Shown here: in pieces, positions 23,120 to 34,197 of the stretch | How the letters are laid out: each line of letters starts with the position of its first letter | Numbering within the stretch: the first letter of the stretch is position 1 | NCBI GenBank assembly: GCA_003339415.1 | Contig: PDHQ01000035.1 | Coordinates: 68,249-132,248, forward strand | Source of the DNA: Ophiocordyceps camponoti-saundersi (nom. inval.) | Lineage: Eukaryota; Ascomycota; Sordariomycetes; Hypocreales; Ophiocordycipitaceae | Direction of reading: 5' to 3' | Length of the DNA: 64,000 nt | The notes under the pieces: model-generated | Told to the model about the DNA's origin: nothing | What the model saw: the letters and a program-made list of their open reading frames with translations, nothing else | The model's database searches: none | Translations under genes and position numbers: made by a program

Positions 23120-23654
23120 GTTTTATTAAAAAACTAAAAGTATTAATTTATAAGATTATTTTAAAAATAATTATAAGATTAAAAAATAAAAATAAAAATA
23201 TTTTACTAAGCTTATAAGTAAAGCTATATATATAATATTTCTTTATACTTTTATTAAAATTTTATAAGCTTATATAAAAAAAATAAAAAAGTAGATATTT
23301 TTTAGTTTTTTTAGAAAATTTCTATTTAGTAGTTTTATTTTTTAATTTTTAATTAGATTTTATAAAAAAATAAAAAAATATATACTATAGAATATAATAT
23401 CTTTTCTATATAAAAACTTATTTTTAGACTTTTACCTTTTATAATAAGCCTTAAATTTTAATTTTTACTAATAATATCTATTTTTACTAGAATTTCGAGT
23501 TAGTCGGAACTTTTTTCTAGTAACTGTACATACACATTAACCTAGCAGGCCGCTTGAATTAAAGGGGAGCTTGCCGTCGTGCGCGCAGGCAGTGTTTAAA
23601 CTCCTCCACTTATAGAGGTACTCATTGGAGAGAAGAAAAAAAAAAGCACACATA

Positions 23655-23850
23655 AAATTTCCTCTTCTTCTTCGTCTTCCTCCACCACCAACACCACCGT
23701 CCAACTCCTCCTCTTCTTCTTCCTCCTCCTCCTCTTCTTCTTCTCCCTCCTCCTCCTCTTCTTCTTCTCCCTCCTCCTCCTCTTCTTCTTCTTCCTCCTC
23801 CTCCTCCTCTGCCTCCACCCCCCTCTTCCTCTCTCTCTCGCCTCTTCTCC
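23655..23850 (+). repeat. TTC/TCC pyrimidine tract upstream of IMP dehydrogenase
   Basis: Near-continuous CTT/TCC triplets on the plus strand end about 65 bp before the IMP dehydrogenase start. Frames across it give only poly-Ser or poly-Glu and are not genes. Long CT tracts are frequent in promoters of highly expressed fungal genes. Confidence 0.8.
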
Positions 23851-23915
23851 TACTCGAAACCAACGGAGAGAGAGAGAGAGAGAAAGTAGTTTAAAAAAAA
23901 AGAGGCTCTCATTAC

Positions 23916-25593
23916 ATGCATAATTCCGCCATGACCTCCACTAACAGCTCCGTCCAAGACCACCGTCGAGCGCTCGACCTCCTGGCCGAGTACAAGACCA
24001 AGGATGGGCTCGACATCCACCAGCTTATGGACACGACCAAGCACGGCGGTCTGACTTATAATGACTTTCTACTCATGCCGGGCTACATCGGCTTTCCCGC
24101 CTCCGAGGTCGCGCTCGACTCGCCCATCACCAAGCGCGTCACTCTGAAGACGCCCTTCGTCTCGTCGCCTATGGACACCGTCACCGAGCACGATATGGCT
24201 ATTCACATGGCCCTACAGGGCGGGCTAGGCGTCATCCATCACAACTGCTCTCCCGATGCCCAGGCCGACATGGTGCGCAATGTCAAGCGGTATGAGAACG
24301 GCTTCATCCTCGATCCCGTCGTCATCCACCGCGACTTGACTGTCGGCGAGGCCAAGGCCCTCAAGGAGAGATGGGGCTTTGGCGGTTTCCCCGTCACCGG
24401 TGGGTTTTATTCTCCTTCTTTCTGTTCTCCCCCCTTGCTGATTCCTGTCGAAAGAAAATGGCAAGCTCGGTTCCCGGCTTCTGGGCATCGTCACCAACCG
24501 AGACATCCAGTTCGAGGAAGACCTGAACCAGCCCGTCTCCAGCGTCATGGTCAAGGACCTCGTGACGGCTCCCGACGGCGTCACACTCATCGAGGCCAAC
24601 ATCATCCTAGCAAAGTCTAAAAAGGGAAAACTGCCCATCGTCGACAAGGAAAACAACCTCGTGTCAATGATTTCCCGCTCCGACTTGACCAAGAACCAGC
24701 ACTTCCCGTTGGCGTCGAAATTGCCCGATAGCAAGCAGCTTATCTGCGCCGCCGCCGTCGGCACCCGGCCCGAAGATAAGATAAGGCTGAAGAAGCTTGT
24801 CGACGCTGGCCTCGACATTGTCGTCCTCGACAGCTCGCAGGGCAACAGCATCTACCAGATTGACATGATCAAGTGGATCAAGGCCGAGTTCCCCAACCTC
24901 GACGTCATCGGCGGAAACGTCGTCACGCGCGAGCAGGCAGCCTCGCTGATCGCGGCCGGCGTCGACGGTCTCCGCATCGGCATGGGGAGCGGCTCCGCCT
25001 GCATCACGCAGGAGGTCATGGCCGTGGGCCGCCCCCAGGCCGCGGCCGTCTACTCGGTCAGCCACTTCGCCGCCCGGTTCGGCGTCCCCTGCATCGCCGA
25101 CGGAGGCGTCCAGAACGTGGGCCACATCGTAAAGGGCCTCGCCCTCGGCGCCTCCACCGTCATGATGGGCGGCCTCCTCGCCGGCACGTCCGAGTCGCCC
25201 GGCACCTCGTTCGTCTCGCGCGAGGGCAAGGTGGTCAAGGCCTATCGCGGCATGGGCAGCATCGACGCCATGCAAGACAACAAGGCCGGGGCCGGGGCCG
25301 CCGACAGCCAGCGGAGCAACGCCGGGACGGCCCGGTACTTTTCCGAGGGGGACAGCGTGCTCGTGGCCCAGGGGGTGTCGGGCTCGGTCGCTCACCGCGG
25401 CTCCGTCGCCAAGTTCGTGCCTTACCTCGCCGCCGGACTCAAGCATTCGATGCAGGACTGCGGCATGAAGAGCCTTGACGAGCTGCACGCCGGGGCCTCG
25501 GCCGGGACCGTCCGCTTCGAGCTTCGGACTTCGAGCGCGCAGCTGGAGGGTAACGTGAACATGGAAGCGTACGAGAAGAAGCTGTTTGCGTAA
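23916..25593 (+). CDS. Inosine-5'-monophosphate dehydrogenase
   Basis: Exons 23916-24399 and 24455-25593 (intron 55 nt; ACC-G joins AA-AAT to give VTENGKLG) encode 540 aa. It oxidises IMP to XMP with NAD+, the committed step of GTP synthesis, in the cytosol. Visible: the N-terminal [14 protein letters not shown] block, a Bateman/CBS region at about 115-250 inserted in the barrel, the catalytic loop [10 protein letters not shown] with Cys344, GGVQNVGHI, the flap motif YRGMGSI, and the C-terminal block [10 protein letters not shown]. The length is normal for fungal enzymes (about 525-545). A second ATG at 23931 has a better context (GCCATGAC) and would give 535 aa. No resistance-type change is obvious. 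It is divergent from MPP-beta across the transposon island. Confidence 0.96.
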
Positions 25594-26062
25594 AAAAATA
25601 GGGGGGGTTTTATCGAGACGATATTGCACGAGGCGGTGTTTTGGGGGTGGGGGAACCAAAAAAAAAGGGGGAATCGCTGTTGTCTTTTTTTCGGTCGATT
25701 CCTCATTCGGAGATTCTTATTTCGATGATATTTGCTCATGATCTTCTCTTCTATTCTTCACGGAGCTAGATATAGAGGGAAAAAGCAAGGATGTCTGTAG
25801 ACGGGTTCGAGTCATGGGTGAAGAGGTTAGGTAGGCAGAGATGATTGAGTAGACAGTTGGAAGAAAAGACGATGAGCGTCATTATTAGTCGAAACAAACA
25901 TCATGAAAAGACAGACTGATGAAGGAGATTAAACAGGTCTATACATGGTCATCTTGACATGGTTCCATATTCTCCCCCCCCCCCCCTTCCTTTCAACACC
26001 TGAAACCACCAACAAAGCCCACCATCCCGACACCACAAACTCTTTATTCTTCCCGCTCCTCC
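25594..26062. other. Convergent 3' region, IMP dehydrogenase / PLAC8 gene
   Basis: No gene is seen. It contains poly-A and poly-C runs (about 25974-25987) consistent with 3' untranslated sequence. Confidence 0.5.
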
Positions 26063-26857
26063 TCAGTTACGCGTCTCCTTGGACGGAGGCGGCGGCTCCT
26101 GCACAGGAGGAGCCTGCTCGATCGTTCCCGTGTCCTGAGCCTGCATCAGAGGCTGAGGAGGCTGATAGGCGGGGGCGGCGGCAGCAGCAGCAGGCGGCAT
26201 CTGCATACGTTCCTTATCGGCGTTGTAAGGATCGGTGACGGGACCTCCGGGGAACTGCCTCCGATGAACCTCCTTATCCTGCTGGATGATGCTGCAGCAA
26301 AGACACCAGTAGCTAGCGCAGTAATCGTCGCAGCAGTTTCCGCGTATGCCGTACTTGTGACGAATCTCCGCCCTCTGCACCATGTTGTAGACCCAGGCGA
26401 AGCCGGTGAAGTAGTGGAGGAGGCCGAAGACGATGCAGTCTCCGTTTAGCTCGCTGTGGGATTGCATCGTTGGGTCTCGCATTCTTGTAGCGGTTCTGCC
26501 GAAGACTTTTTTTGATGTGGTGAGTTTTGTGTTAGTGTTTTCCTAGTATTTAGTATGTCTTTCTTTATCATTTTCCATCGCGTCACTGATATCTTGGTTG
26601 AAGAGAATTGACGAAGAAGAAGATGATGACGAAGATGAAGACGAAAGATAAGAAAAGAGGAAGGGAAAAAAAAACGTACGGATACAAGGCAGGCAGAAAG
26701 CAAGCAAACAACTCTCACAAGGAGAGCAGTCGCATATATTATGCTGCCATCCATCCTCCCTCTCAAGCCTCCTATGAGGCTGCTGTCCCTGAGCCTGACT
26801 CTGCCATGTATCCTGCTGCTGAGGATGGGCCGGAGGTTGTTGCTGGTTGTAATCCAT
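26063..26857 (-). CDS. PLAC8-family cysteine-rich membrane protein
   Basis: Exons 26680-26857 and 26063-26505 (intron 174 nt, GTACGT...AAAAAAAG) give 206 aa; ATC-C joins TC-TTC as CILFGRT. The Cys-rich PLAC8 domain spans about residues 35-135: WQHNICDCSPCESCLLAFCLPC and, after the hydrophobic IVFGLLHYFTGFAWVY, IRGNCCDDYCASYWCLCCSIIQQDKE. The N-terminus is Gln/Pro-rich and the C-terminus Pro/Ala-rich. PLAC8 proteins are small membrane proteins; plant members influence organ size and metal transport, and fungal members are mostly uncharacterised. No more specific function is claimed. It is convergent with IMP dehydrogenase. Confidence 0.88.
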
Positions 26858-27558
26858 TCCGACTTGCGTAAGTAAAGAAGGGGGAGGGGGGTTATAGAAT
26901 GAAAGTGAACGATGAGGAAGATAATCTAAATAAAAAGAATAAAGAGAACAAAAAAGAAATCCCCGTAAAAGGGGGGAGAAGAAGAGGCCTGAGGCGGATA
27001 CGGCCGGGCAACCGACGGGGGGGGGTGCGTAAGGGAGGGGGGACCTTCACCTTATTATATGAGGATTTAAATAGAAAGACTGCTTACCTACTCCTCCTAC
27101 AACTACCATCTACCAGCACGAAGCAGTTTTAAAGAGAGAGATACCCGTAGGACCCCAAAAAACGCCCATCTATCCCGGTCAATGCGCTCGGCAAAGCTCG
27201 GAGGAGGAGGAAGGGTCACGGTCCCCCTTTCGTCGTCTAAAGGTTAAATCCTTAATTTCTATGGCCCTCTTCTGTCTCCTCTTCCTCCCATAAGCGTACA
27301 CTCCTTATGCCTCGGTTTCAACCTGTCTTGAACGGTTTCACATAGCCATACATACAACATACGGATGCTACATAGAGGTGTGTATGTGTATGTACGGAGG
27401 AAGTAGAAGAAGAAGAAAAAGACAGGGGACAAAAACCCGCGCGCGATTTTCACATACATACATACACACATACCCTCCCCTTTCCTCTCTTTCCTTCCCG
27501 AGGGGGGGAAAGGAGTGGGAAAAAGCGGGTTAGTTGGCAATTAAATCCCCCTTGTCCC
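26858..27558. other. Intergenic between PLAC8 gene start and NAA40 gene end
   Basis: No gene is recognised. It contains G-rich runs, TACATA microsatellite and a few TACGGA motifs, and should include the PLAC8 promoter. Confidence 0.5.
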
Positions 27559-28533
27559 CTATCGATCCGGGGTCGGGTCCAACGGCAGCGTCGGCGTCAA
27601 AGGCGATTGGTCAACGACGAGGCTGAGAATAACATACTGACCCTCCCCAACCTTCTTCCCACCTCTCAACTCCCTCCCTCCCCCATCCACGGGAGAAGAA
27701 GGGTCGAGGGTATAACCAAGACGAGAGTAAAAGTCTCTTCCGCGCTTATTACTCGTAAAGCAAGTCAACATAACTTTCCCCAGCTGAGGGATTCGTCCCG
27801 CGACCGAAGCGACGAATCCCATCAACATCTTCCCCAATCCTGTCCTGATTCCATCCTCTCAATTTAGCAAGCTGAGAGGGGAGGAAAAAAAAAGACGGGA
27901 TTTCAGAGACAAAAAGAAAGGAAAAGAAGAAAAAAAAACTCACCCGCGTAGAAAATCCTCGAGATGAATCTCATAGCAGTATACAACCGCCTCCCCAGCC
28001 TCCCACGTCAACATAAAAGACACGAATCCAACCACCTTGCCGCTCCGCCCATCACAGACGAGCACGTAGCGCAAGCCAGGCGTACACATCTCCCTCCTCT
28101 TCGCCCGAGGACGCCATCCCGCGTTCGAAGCCCGATAGGCATCACCGCTCGTCTCCCGCACGAGCGCGAGACAGCTGTCCACATCTTCCGAGCTCAGCGC
28201 TTCCGTCTTCGCCAGCCGTAGCTGGTACGCCGCTCCTGAATGAGGGTGTGTCCATTCAGGCCAGCTTTCCGCACTTTATTGTTTCCTTGTCCCACGTCAG
28301 ATACGAAGAGAGAGGAGGAAGAAGAAGAAAAACACACAGAAGGGGTCATCAATACTCGGACGGTTTTCCTGTCATCATGTTCCCCCTTCTTTGGGGGCTG
28401 CTTTCATTTGACGGTCATATTTTTTTTCTCACCTCGGCTTAATATATCGCTGTAAGAATTCTTCGTCTGAGAGTGAATTGGCTTTCTCAATCGCTTCTTC
28501 CGCCTCTTTATGAGTCGAAGATGAGTCCATCAT
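27559..28533 (-). CDS. N-alpha-acetyltransferase NAA40/NatD (histone H4/H2A)
   Basis: Exons 28433-28533, 27944-28264 and 27559-27844 give 235 aa, matching the size of human NAA40 (237). NatD acetylates the N-terminal Ser of histones H4 and H2A. Family marks: WTHPHSGAAYQLRL; SCLALVRETSGDAYRASNAGWRPR; GLRYVLV; VVYCYEIHL; the acetyl-CoA motif RGTGLG (about 140-145), created exactly by the second splice; and MLTCFTSNKRGRDFYSRLGY. The first acceptor is uncertain: AG at 28265-28266 gives IKPSWPEW, while AG at 28274-28275 adds three residues in frame. Two adjacent ATGs (28533, 28530) could start translation. The tail after GYTLDP is short and basic. Confidence 0.9.
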
Positions 28534-29309
28534 GGTTATTTTTGCTGAAGCTGCTGCACCTCGTTGCCGGGTTTCATTCGAGACGAGGTAGGCGACCTAA
28601 GAGGTAGGTAGTCGACCAGGTAGTCGATAGAAAAATTGTTACCCGAATCTCCCCCGACAGAACTTAACCCCCTTCCTCACTTCATCCGAAAGCTCACCCA
28701 TCGTCATCGACACTCCGACCCCAGCCTCGCAGAGAATAAGGCGAGAAATCAAGAAAGCATTAATGGGTTCTCGCTCAAATATAAGAGCGGCCAAGAGCCT
28801 GAATCACGTAAATAACCACACACAAACAAAGAAAACCCAAATGACACATAGAAGTCTAATCAAAGAGAGACTGGCGGGGGGGAGAAATCGCAGTTCCTAC
28901 TAAGAGCCCGCGTCCTAGCCCTGTATAGACACACCTTGCGCGGCATGCGACGGATCGAGAACGAGGAAGCAAGAGCCGATACGCGCAACCTCGTCCGCGG
29001 CGAGTTTGATCGCTATAGTCATGTAGAAGATACCGTCAGTCTCTTCCCTTCCTTCTCTTGTTCCTTTCCTCCCTCCTGGGTCTTTACATCCGCTTCTCAT
29101 GCTCACACCACATGTACATCCACACGTCGTCTCCCTTCTCGAAAAGTCGCAAATACAATATCTCATCCATGAGGGGAGATTGATGTGGGAATCTGTCGAG
29201 GGTTACAGCCGGTTGATAAAGAGATAGGCTGCCTGGCCAAGGTAGACGTACATGTATGAAATGTGGTAGCTTCTTCATATCGCCCCGCCCCGATCTCCTC
29301 TTGTTCACT
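28534..29309. other. Intergenic between NAA40 start and bL36m end
   Basis: No gene is recognised. It should contain the NAA40 promoter and the bL36m 3' untranslated region. Short frames on both strands show no family resemblance. Confidence 0.5.
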
Positions 29310-29704
29310 TCAACCCTGTCGCTGCTTATGTCTCGGGTTCGCCTTGCAAATCACGTAAAGGTAGCCATTATGTCTCTTGCCAGCCTTGCGCCGAACAACC
29401 TAGTCGTTGCGTCAGCCAAATCCATCCTTCACTCCATCTTTCGTTCTTCTCGTGGAAGAAGGCGGGGCTGGACAGCGACATTAAGAAATACGCAAAGGCT
29501 CACCTTGCAGTGCTCACACCGTTTCGTGATGGAGCTGTGCACCTTCATTCCTCGCATCTGCCCCGTCGTCGTCGTCGTCGTCGGGATCAGCCAGCGGCTC
29601 ATGGTAAAAACTTGGCCTCCAAATGGCCGCAAGAGCGACGCCCCGAGTCGTATTGGAGCCGCCGGCGACAAGGAGACCCCGAGCGCGCGCATAAGGGAGG
29701 CCAT
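29310..29704 (-). CDS. Mitochondrial ribosomal protein bL36m
   Basis: Two small exons, 29504-29704 and 29310-29399 (intron 104 nt, GTGAGC...CTAG, phase 0), give only 96 aa, so it is easily missed. bL36 is a zinc-binding protein of the large ribosomal subunit. Residues 1 to about 52 are a mitochondrial presequence rich in Arg/Ser/Thr with few acids. Mature bL36 begins GMKVHSSITKRCEHCK and continues VVRRKAGKRHNGYLYVICK then ANPRHKQRQG at the stop. The zinc ligands of the C-C-C-H type are present (Cys-x2-Cys in CEHC, then Cys in VICK and His in PRHKQ). The exact family C-terminus confirms the second exon. Confidence 0.95.
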
Positions 29705-30577
29705 TGATCGGTTGAGTGGATGCTGGAAACGCTTGATACGTTGGAGGGTTGCTCAGGGATGGGGAGAGATTCTCGGTCTGATCTTTCCTACGCAGCTCTC
29801 CACGCTTCTTGCGACGGCTCGACGTCGGCCACTTTTGTCTGTCACGTGGTTGTGGCCGGCATGTGCGGAGCCCCTCCCGCAGCAATTGATTGGACCGAAT
29901 TGTAGGTGCTTATTTTAACCTACTAGCACGAGTTTACCACCATCCATGAGGTCGGTACTGTCCAAAACAGGTCTCTTCTTCAACACAACGAGAAATACGA
30001 CCCAACAGTTGCCGGCGAGGTAAATGGTGTTTGCAGCGAACAATGACTTTGACTACATAGTTCACGCCTACGAGCATATCGCCTCCGACCAGGACAAGCT
30101 GCAACAACGATGAGGTACGCGGATCACGGGCAAAAACAAACAAAGTCAAATTATTAACTATTACCATCTTCCCTTCGCCTGTGTCATCAACTCACACAGA
30201 CACAACACTCTCTCTCTCTCATGTCTCCCCTCGTCTCGGGTATCGAACACACAAACAATGGAAAAAATGAAAACAGCCAAGGGAAAAACGAAGGGAAAAC
30301 AGCAGCCTGACCCATTACACTGGCAACAAACAATGGTTTGTAAGGACCTTTTTTTTCATTTCTTTCTCCTTCTGTGGTCGTCTTTTGTAGTTTTCCCCTC
30401 ACCTTGTCGACGGGCTACCACGGATGACAAGACGGCGTGGAAATGTAGCATCAGTAAAAGCAGTCTCGGGCAGGGTATCTCAGTATCTTGTGTGTGATGA
30501 AAGAAATGCAGAACGTTCCTTCCAATCGACACTCCTCGCGCAAAAAAGTCGTAACAGCATCACACGGCCCCAGCATC
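29705..30577. other. Intergenic between bL36m start and the Meu6-like gene end
   Basis: It should contain the bL36m promoter. Two short plus-strand frames near 29948-30110 begin with an ATG and are presequence-like, but no complete gene can be built. CT/GA-rich and CACA-rich stretches lie near 30190-30260. Confidence 0.45.
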
Positions 30578-32302
30578 CTAGGCGGCGGCGGTGACGGCGG
30601 GCGTGGCCGACGCGACATTCTCGGGCTTGTTCTCCGCCTCTGGCGCCGATGCTTCGGGAGCGGCCGAAGAAGCCTCGTGGGCGGCCTCAGCAGACGTGTC
30701 CTTCTTCGTCTCGGCGGCGGCAGCGGCCGCAGCCTCCTCCTTGACACCCTCCTCGGTGACCTTGTCGTCAGGCTTGGCGGCGGACTTGCCCTTGATAGTA
30801 GCACGGAGCTTGGAGAACGCGCTCATGCCAGCCTTGTCCTCACCCTCGGCGGGGACGGGGGACTTATCGCGCTTGCCGAAGGCGAAAGGAAGCGACGACT
30901 TGCGCTTCTCTTTGGTATCCTTCTTAGCCTCGCTGTTGGCGGCAGTGGCCTCGGCGGTCTCCGTGGGGGCGGCGGTCGTGGAAGGAACGTCGACGGCAAG
31001 AGGTGTGGTGGACTCGACCGGGGGGATCACGGGGGCGGTAGCATCGGTGGTAGTGGGCAGCTCGCTCTCCGTAGTAGCCTCGGGAGCCTCATCAACGGCC
31101 TTGGAATCGGCAGGCTTCTTCTCCTTCTTGGAGAAGACGCCACCGAAGAAGCTGTTGCGCTTAGGGGGAGCGGGCTTCTCCTTGGGACTCTCGGCAGTGG
31201 GAACGGCGTCCTCAGTTGCGGCTTCGGCGGCCGGAGTTTCCTCGGCCTCGGTCGCGGGCTCGGCGGCGGATGCGGCGGCAGCAACAGCGGGGGCAGCCTC
31301 GGCCTTGGCTTCATCCTTCTTTTCCTCCTTTTTGCCTCCTCCGAAAGCAAAGAAGGAGGCGCGCTTGCGGCTGGCAGAGCGGCGCTTGGGCTCCTCGTCT
31401 TTGACGTCGTCCTTGGCGGCTTCGCCTTCCTTGGGCGTCTCCTCGGCCTTGGCAGGCTCGTCTGTCTTGGCAGCGTCTTCGACGGGCTTGTCGTCCTTGA
31501 CTGGGACGGCCGTGGCGGGCACGGGCTTGAAAGTCTCGTGCGTCTTCTTGTAGGCCTCGGACTCGGTCACGCTCGAGGCAAGCTCCTTAGCCTCAGCAAT
31601 TTTGAGCTTAAGCTGAGCGATCCAGCTGTCGCGCTCGGGAGTTGAGTTGGCCTTGAAGGAGTGTTTGTTACCCTTGGAGGTGAAATGGAACTTGTGAGAA
31701 CCGTCGACCTCGGGATCACTAGCGTTGGCCTAGGGAACGAGGTAATTTAGCGAGGTGGGCCAGAGAGCTAGGGCCAGGGGTCCGAGCACTGGCGCTTACC
31801 AGGTTAATGACACCGTGGGGGGCCTTTTTGTCGCCTAGGAAAAGAAGACCCTTGCCAGTATGAGAGGCCCAGGCAATATTCTCGTGGGCAACATCGGTAG
31901 ATTTCTCCGTCTTCTGATAGTGAGCGAGATGCTTGGGCTCGATGGCATCAGAACCGAAGAAGAAAAACTCCTTGCTGGGAATGAGGTTCCTGAGGGCCGA
32001 TTAGTAAGCAGCTGCAGGATGCATGAGGATCTATCGATGCCGGCAAATACTCACTTGGGAAAACTGGCTCCCTGAGCCTTGTGCGCAAGATAACCCTCCT
32101 CGACAGACTTCAACTCATCCTTTTTCACGTCCTTGGGAGCTTCAGCAGCCTCGGTGGCTTCAGTCGGTTTGGTCTCATCGGTGACCTTTGCTTCGGTAGC
32201 CGCGACAGGAGCGGTCTCGGAGAGGGCGGGCTGCTCGACAGCGGGAGCCTCGACCTTGACGGCCTCAGGCGCGTCGACGACAGGCTTCTGTTCCTCTGCC
32301 AT
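30578..32302 (-). CDS. PH-domain protein, Meu6-like (fungal)
   Basis: Exons 32055-32302, 31800-31989 and 30578-31729 give 529 aa. Splices are GTGAGT...CAG (with a CTTACTAAT branch) and GTAAGC...TAG. Residues 1-80 are acidic and Ala/Glu-rich. A pleckstrin-homology-like domain spans about 83-190 (NLIPSKEFFFFGSDAIE, LLFLGDKKAPHGVINL, SHKFHFTSKGNKHSF, SWIAQLKLKI). The C-terminal 330 residues are a Lys/Ala/Glu/Pro-rich low-complexity tail with short recurring motifs such as KRNSFFGG, KRASFFAFGGG and KRKSSLPFAFG. It resembles S. pombe Meu6, a meiotically upregulated PH protein, and similar proteins of filamentous fungi. Lipid binding is likely but unproven. The recurring basic-Ser-Phe motifs look like kinase sites or short docking motifs. 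Confidence 0.88.
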
Positions 32303-34170
32303 GGTGAAAATTTGGTTTTGGGGGGGTATCTCAAGTTCGTAAGGGGGGTTATTGAGGGTATCACGAGCAAAGATAAAAGGGGAAAAAAGGAAAAAAAAAA
32401 AAGACAACGAAAAAGAAAAGGAGGATCCAGAAACGTGATATGAAAAGAGGGCGAAGAGGGGGGTGGTGGGAAAGGCTTCTTGGTTTGCACAGGCTTGATA
32501 GCTTGTGTCGATGCGAGAGGCGAGAGAAGGAGGAGAGAAAAAAGAAGAGAGGGAGAAGGAAAGAGGAGAAGAGTTGGCTGGCACGAAGGGGTACTTATTT
32601 GCTTGGAAGAGGGGCGAAGGGGAGGGTAGCAGGGGGGGGGGGGAGGTGAAAGGGTAGGTAGAGGTAGGGAAGCAGGGAGGGCCCTTTTTTTTTTCCTACC
32701 GTCTTTTTTTTCGGTTCTCCGTCTCTCCCTTTTTTTTCTTTCCTTCCTCTTGTTCATCTGGTGAGTGTCACAAGGGCTACAGGTAAAGGGCTACAGGCAA
32801 AGGCAGGGGGGTGTGCAGCTATGAGACCGTTGTCCTCGACATCTCATCAAGCGTCCCCCAAGTTAGTTTAGATGGACGGCGCACGGTGTGTGGTTGAGCT
32901 GCGAAGAGGGTGGAGAAGATGCTGTGATGGTGGAGCACAGGAGAAGAATGGAAAGAAAAGGGGGGGGAGGGGTGTGAATGTGGTGATGGTCGTGGTCGTG
33001 GTCGTCTCCGTAGTGCTCGGAAGAGGAAAAAAGGGTGGACATTGCATGGATGGATGGATGGATGGTGGGAGGGCACAGGCGGCCACGTGCGACGGTGCGT
33101 CACACTGTACCGGAGCCCCCCCCCCCCTTCTTCTTCTTCTTCTCCTTCTCCTCAGTCGCCCTGCGCGTCGCACCAGAGGAAGCGACTAACAGGTAGGCGT
33201 GTAAGAGAATAGAAGAGAAGAGAGAAGAGAGAGGGCCCTCCATTGCGCGGATACACACTACTACAACCATGTACGGATAGAGGTACAGACCTAAGCCGTA
33301 CATAGTCCGTAGTTCGTTCGATTATTCGGAAGGGGAAGAAAAAAAAAAGGCTTACGCACTCCATACTCGCGGGTAGGTACGTGCGAATCTGGGCCGCTAG
33401 ATGGGCGCGCCGTCTCAAACTTCTGAGACATGGACAGCATACGGGTACAGATGTGCGGATTAACGGTACCTACACACACATTTTAAAGCCAACGGCAGAC
33501 ACAATGCTTTTTCTCTATCCTTTCTTTTTCTTGGCTGTTTTTATGGTGGGCCGGAGATTTGCGTCCAAAGGTACGGTAGATAGTACGGTGCCTACGGAGC
33601 ACCCAGGTACCTGTATCACTTCTTCTTGACTCTCTCTCTCGACTCTCTTGCCCTCCCTCTACGGATGTACGGATGTATGTAGGTAGGTATACGGACTAGG
33701 CACACATGAATTCTGTATGCGTAGAGATGCTACTATCATGCAACGTGTTTGTGCACAATGAACGGATATTTATGTGTGTAAATACACATATGCAGTATAT
33801 TCACACGGAGTATCTGAGGCTGTTCGTACGGACATGTATCCGTACCTATCTGCCTACCATCGGCATCGCAGAAAAGAGAGAAGGCGCCGACTTCAACCGT
33901 ATCAGGACACGTTCATGTGGCAGTCTTATGCACATAGCGAGGTAGGTATGTACACATATACACACCCCATCTACCCTATGCCTGCCTGCTTGTGTGCCTG
34001 CCTCCCCGTGCGCCGTTTGGTGAGAATGACGTGCGTTGGGATAAAGCGGGATGCGCCGCGATTTTCTGCTTCTGACAGCCAGTCAGTTCAGTCTCCTTTA
34101 CTCCGTAAATCCGTTCTGGCTGTCCCCTTTACTAAGATTAAATAAAGGGAAGCAATCATGATACGTAGAT

Positions 34171-34197
34171 ATCCGTACATACATATGTACTACGGAT
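34171..34197. repeat. ATCCGTA...TACGGAT inverted repeat
   Basis: Inverted 7-bp arms enclose CATACATATGTAC. The first 20 bases equal 20764-20783. Confidence 0.75.

Larger units (their letters stand above)
21124..23526. mobile_element. Tc1/mariner-like inverted-repeat element remnant
   Basis: The ends are inverted repeats of about 24 bp that share CAGT and AAAAAGTTCCGAC, flanked on both sides by TA (21122-21123, 23527-23528). CAGT ends and a TA duplication are typical of the Tc1/mariner superfamily. The DNA is extremely AT-rich and no transposase can be read. Without the nested insertion (21351-23119) the element is only about 634 bp, so it may be an internally deleted or MITE-like copy. It is heavily RIP-mutated. 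It occupies the shared upstream space of MPP-beta and IMP dehydrogenase. Confidence 0.8.

Noticed and set aside
23625..23894. Poly-Ser / poly-Glu frames
   Set aside because: They are translations of the pyrimidine tract, not genes.
24664..25659. 331-codon minus-strand frame
   Set aside because: It lies opposite the conserved IMP dehydrogenase exon and has no family resemblance.
29256..29918. 220-codon plus-strand frame
   Set aside because: It overlaps the bL36m exons on the opposite strand and matches nothing known.
29948..30112. Possible small plus-strand gene (presequence-like ATG frame followed by DYIVHAYEHIASDQDK)
   Set aside because: The only intron linking the pieces would be 17 nt or give a 33-residue product. 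No family fits, so it is left uncalled.
30488..31645. 385- and 320-codon plus-strand frames
   Set aside because: They are mirror frames of the Ala/Lys/Glu-rich Meu6-like tail; low-complexity Gly/Ser/Ala composition.
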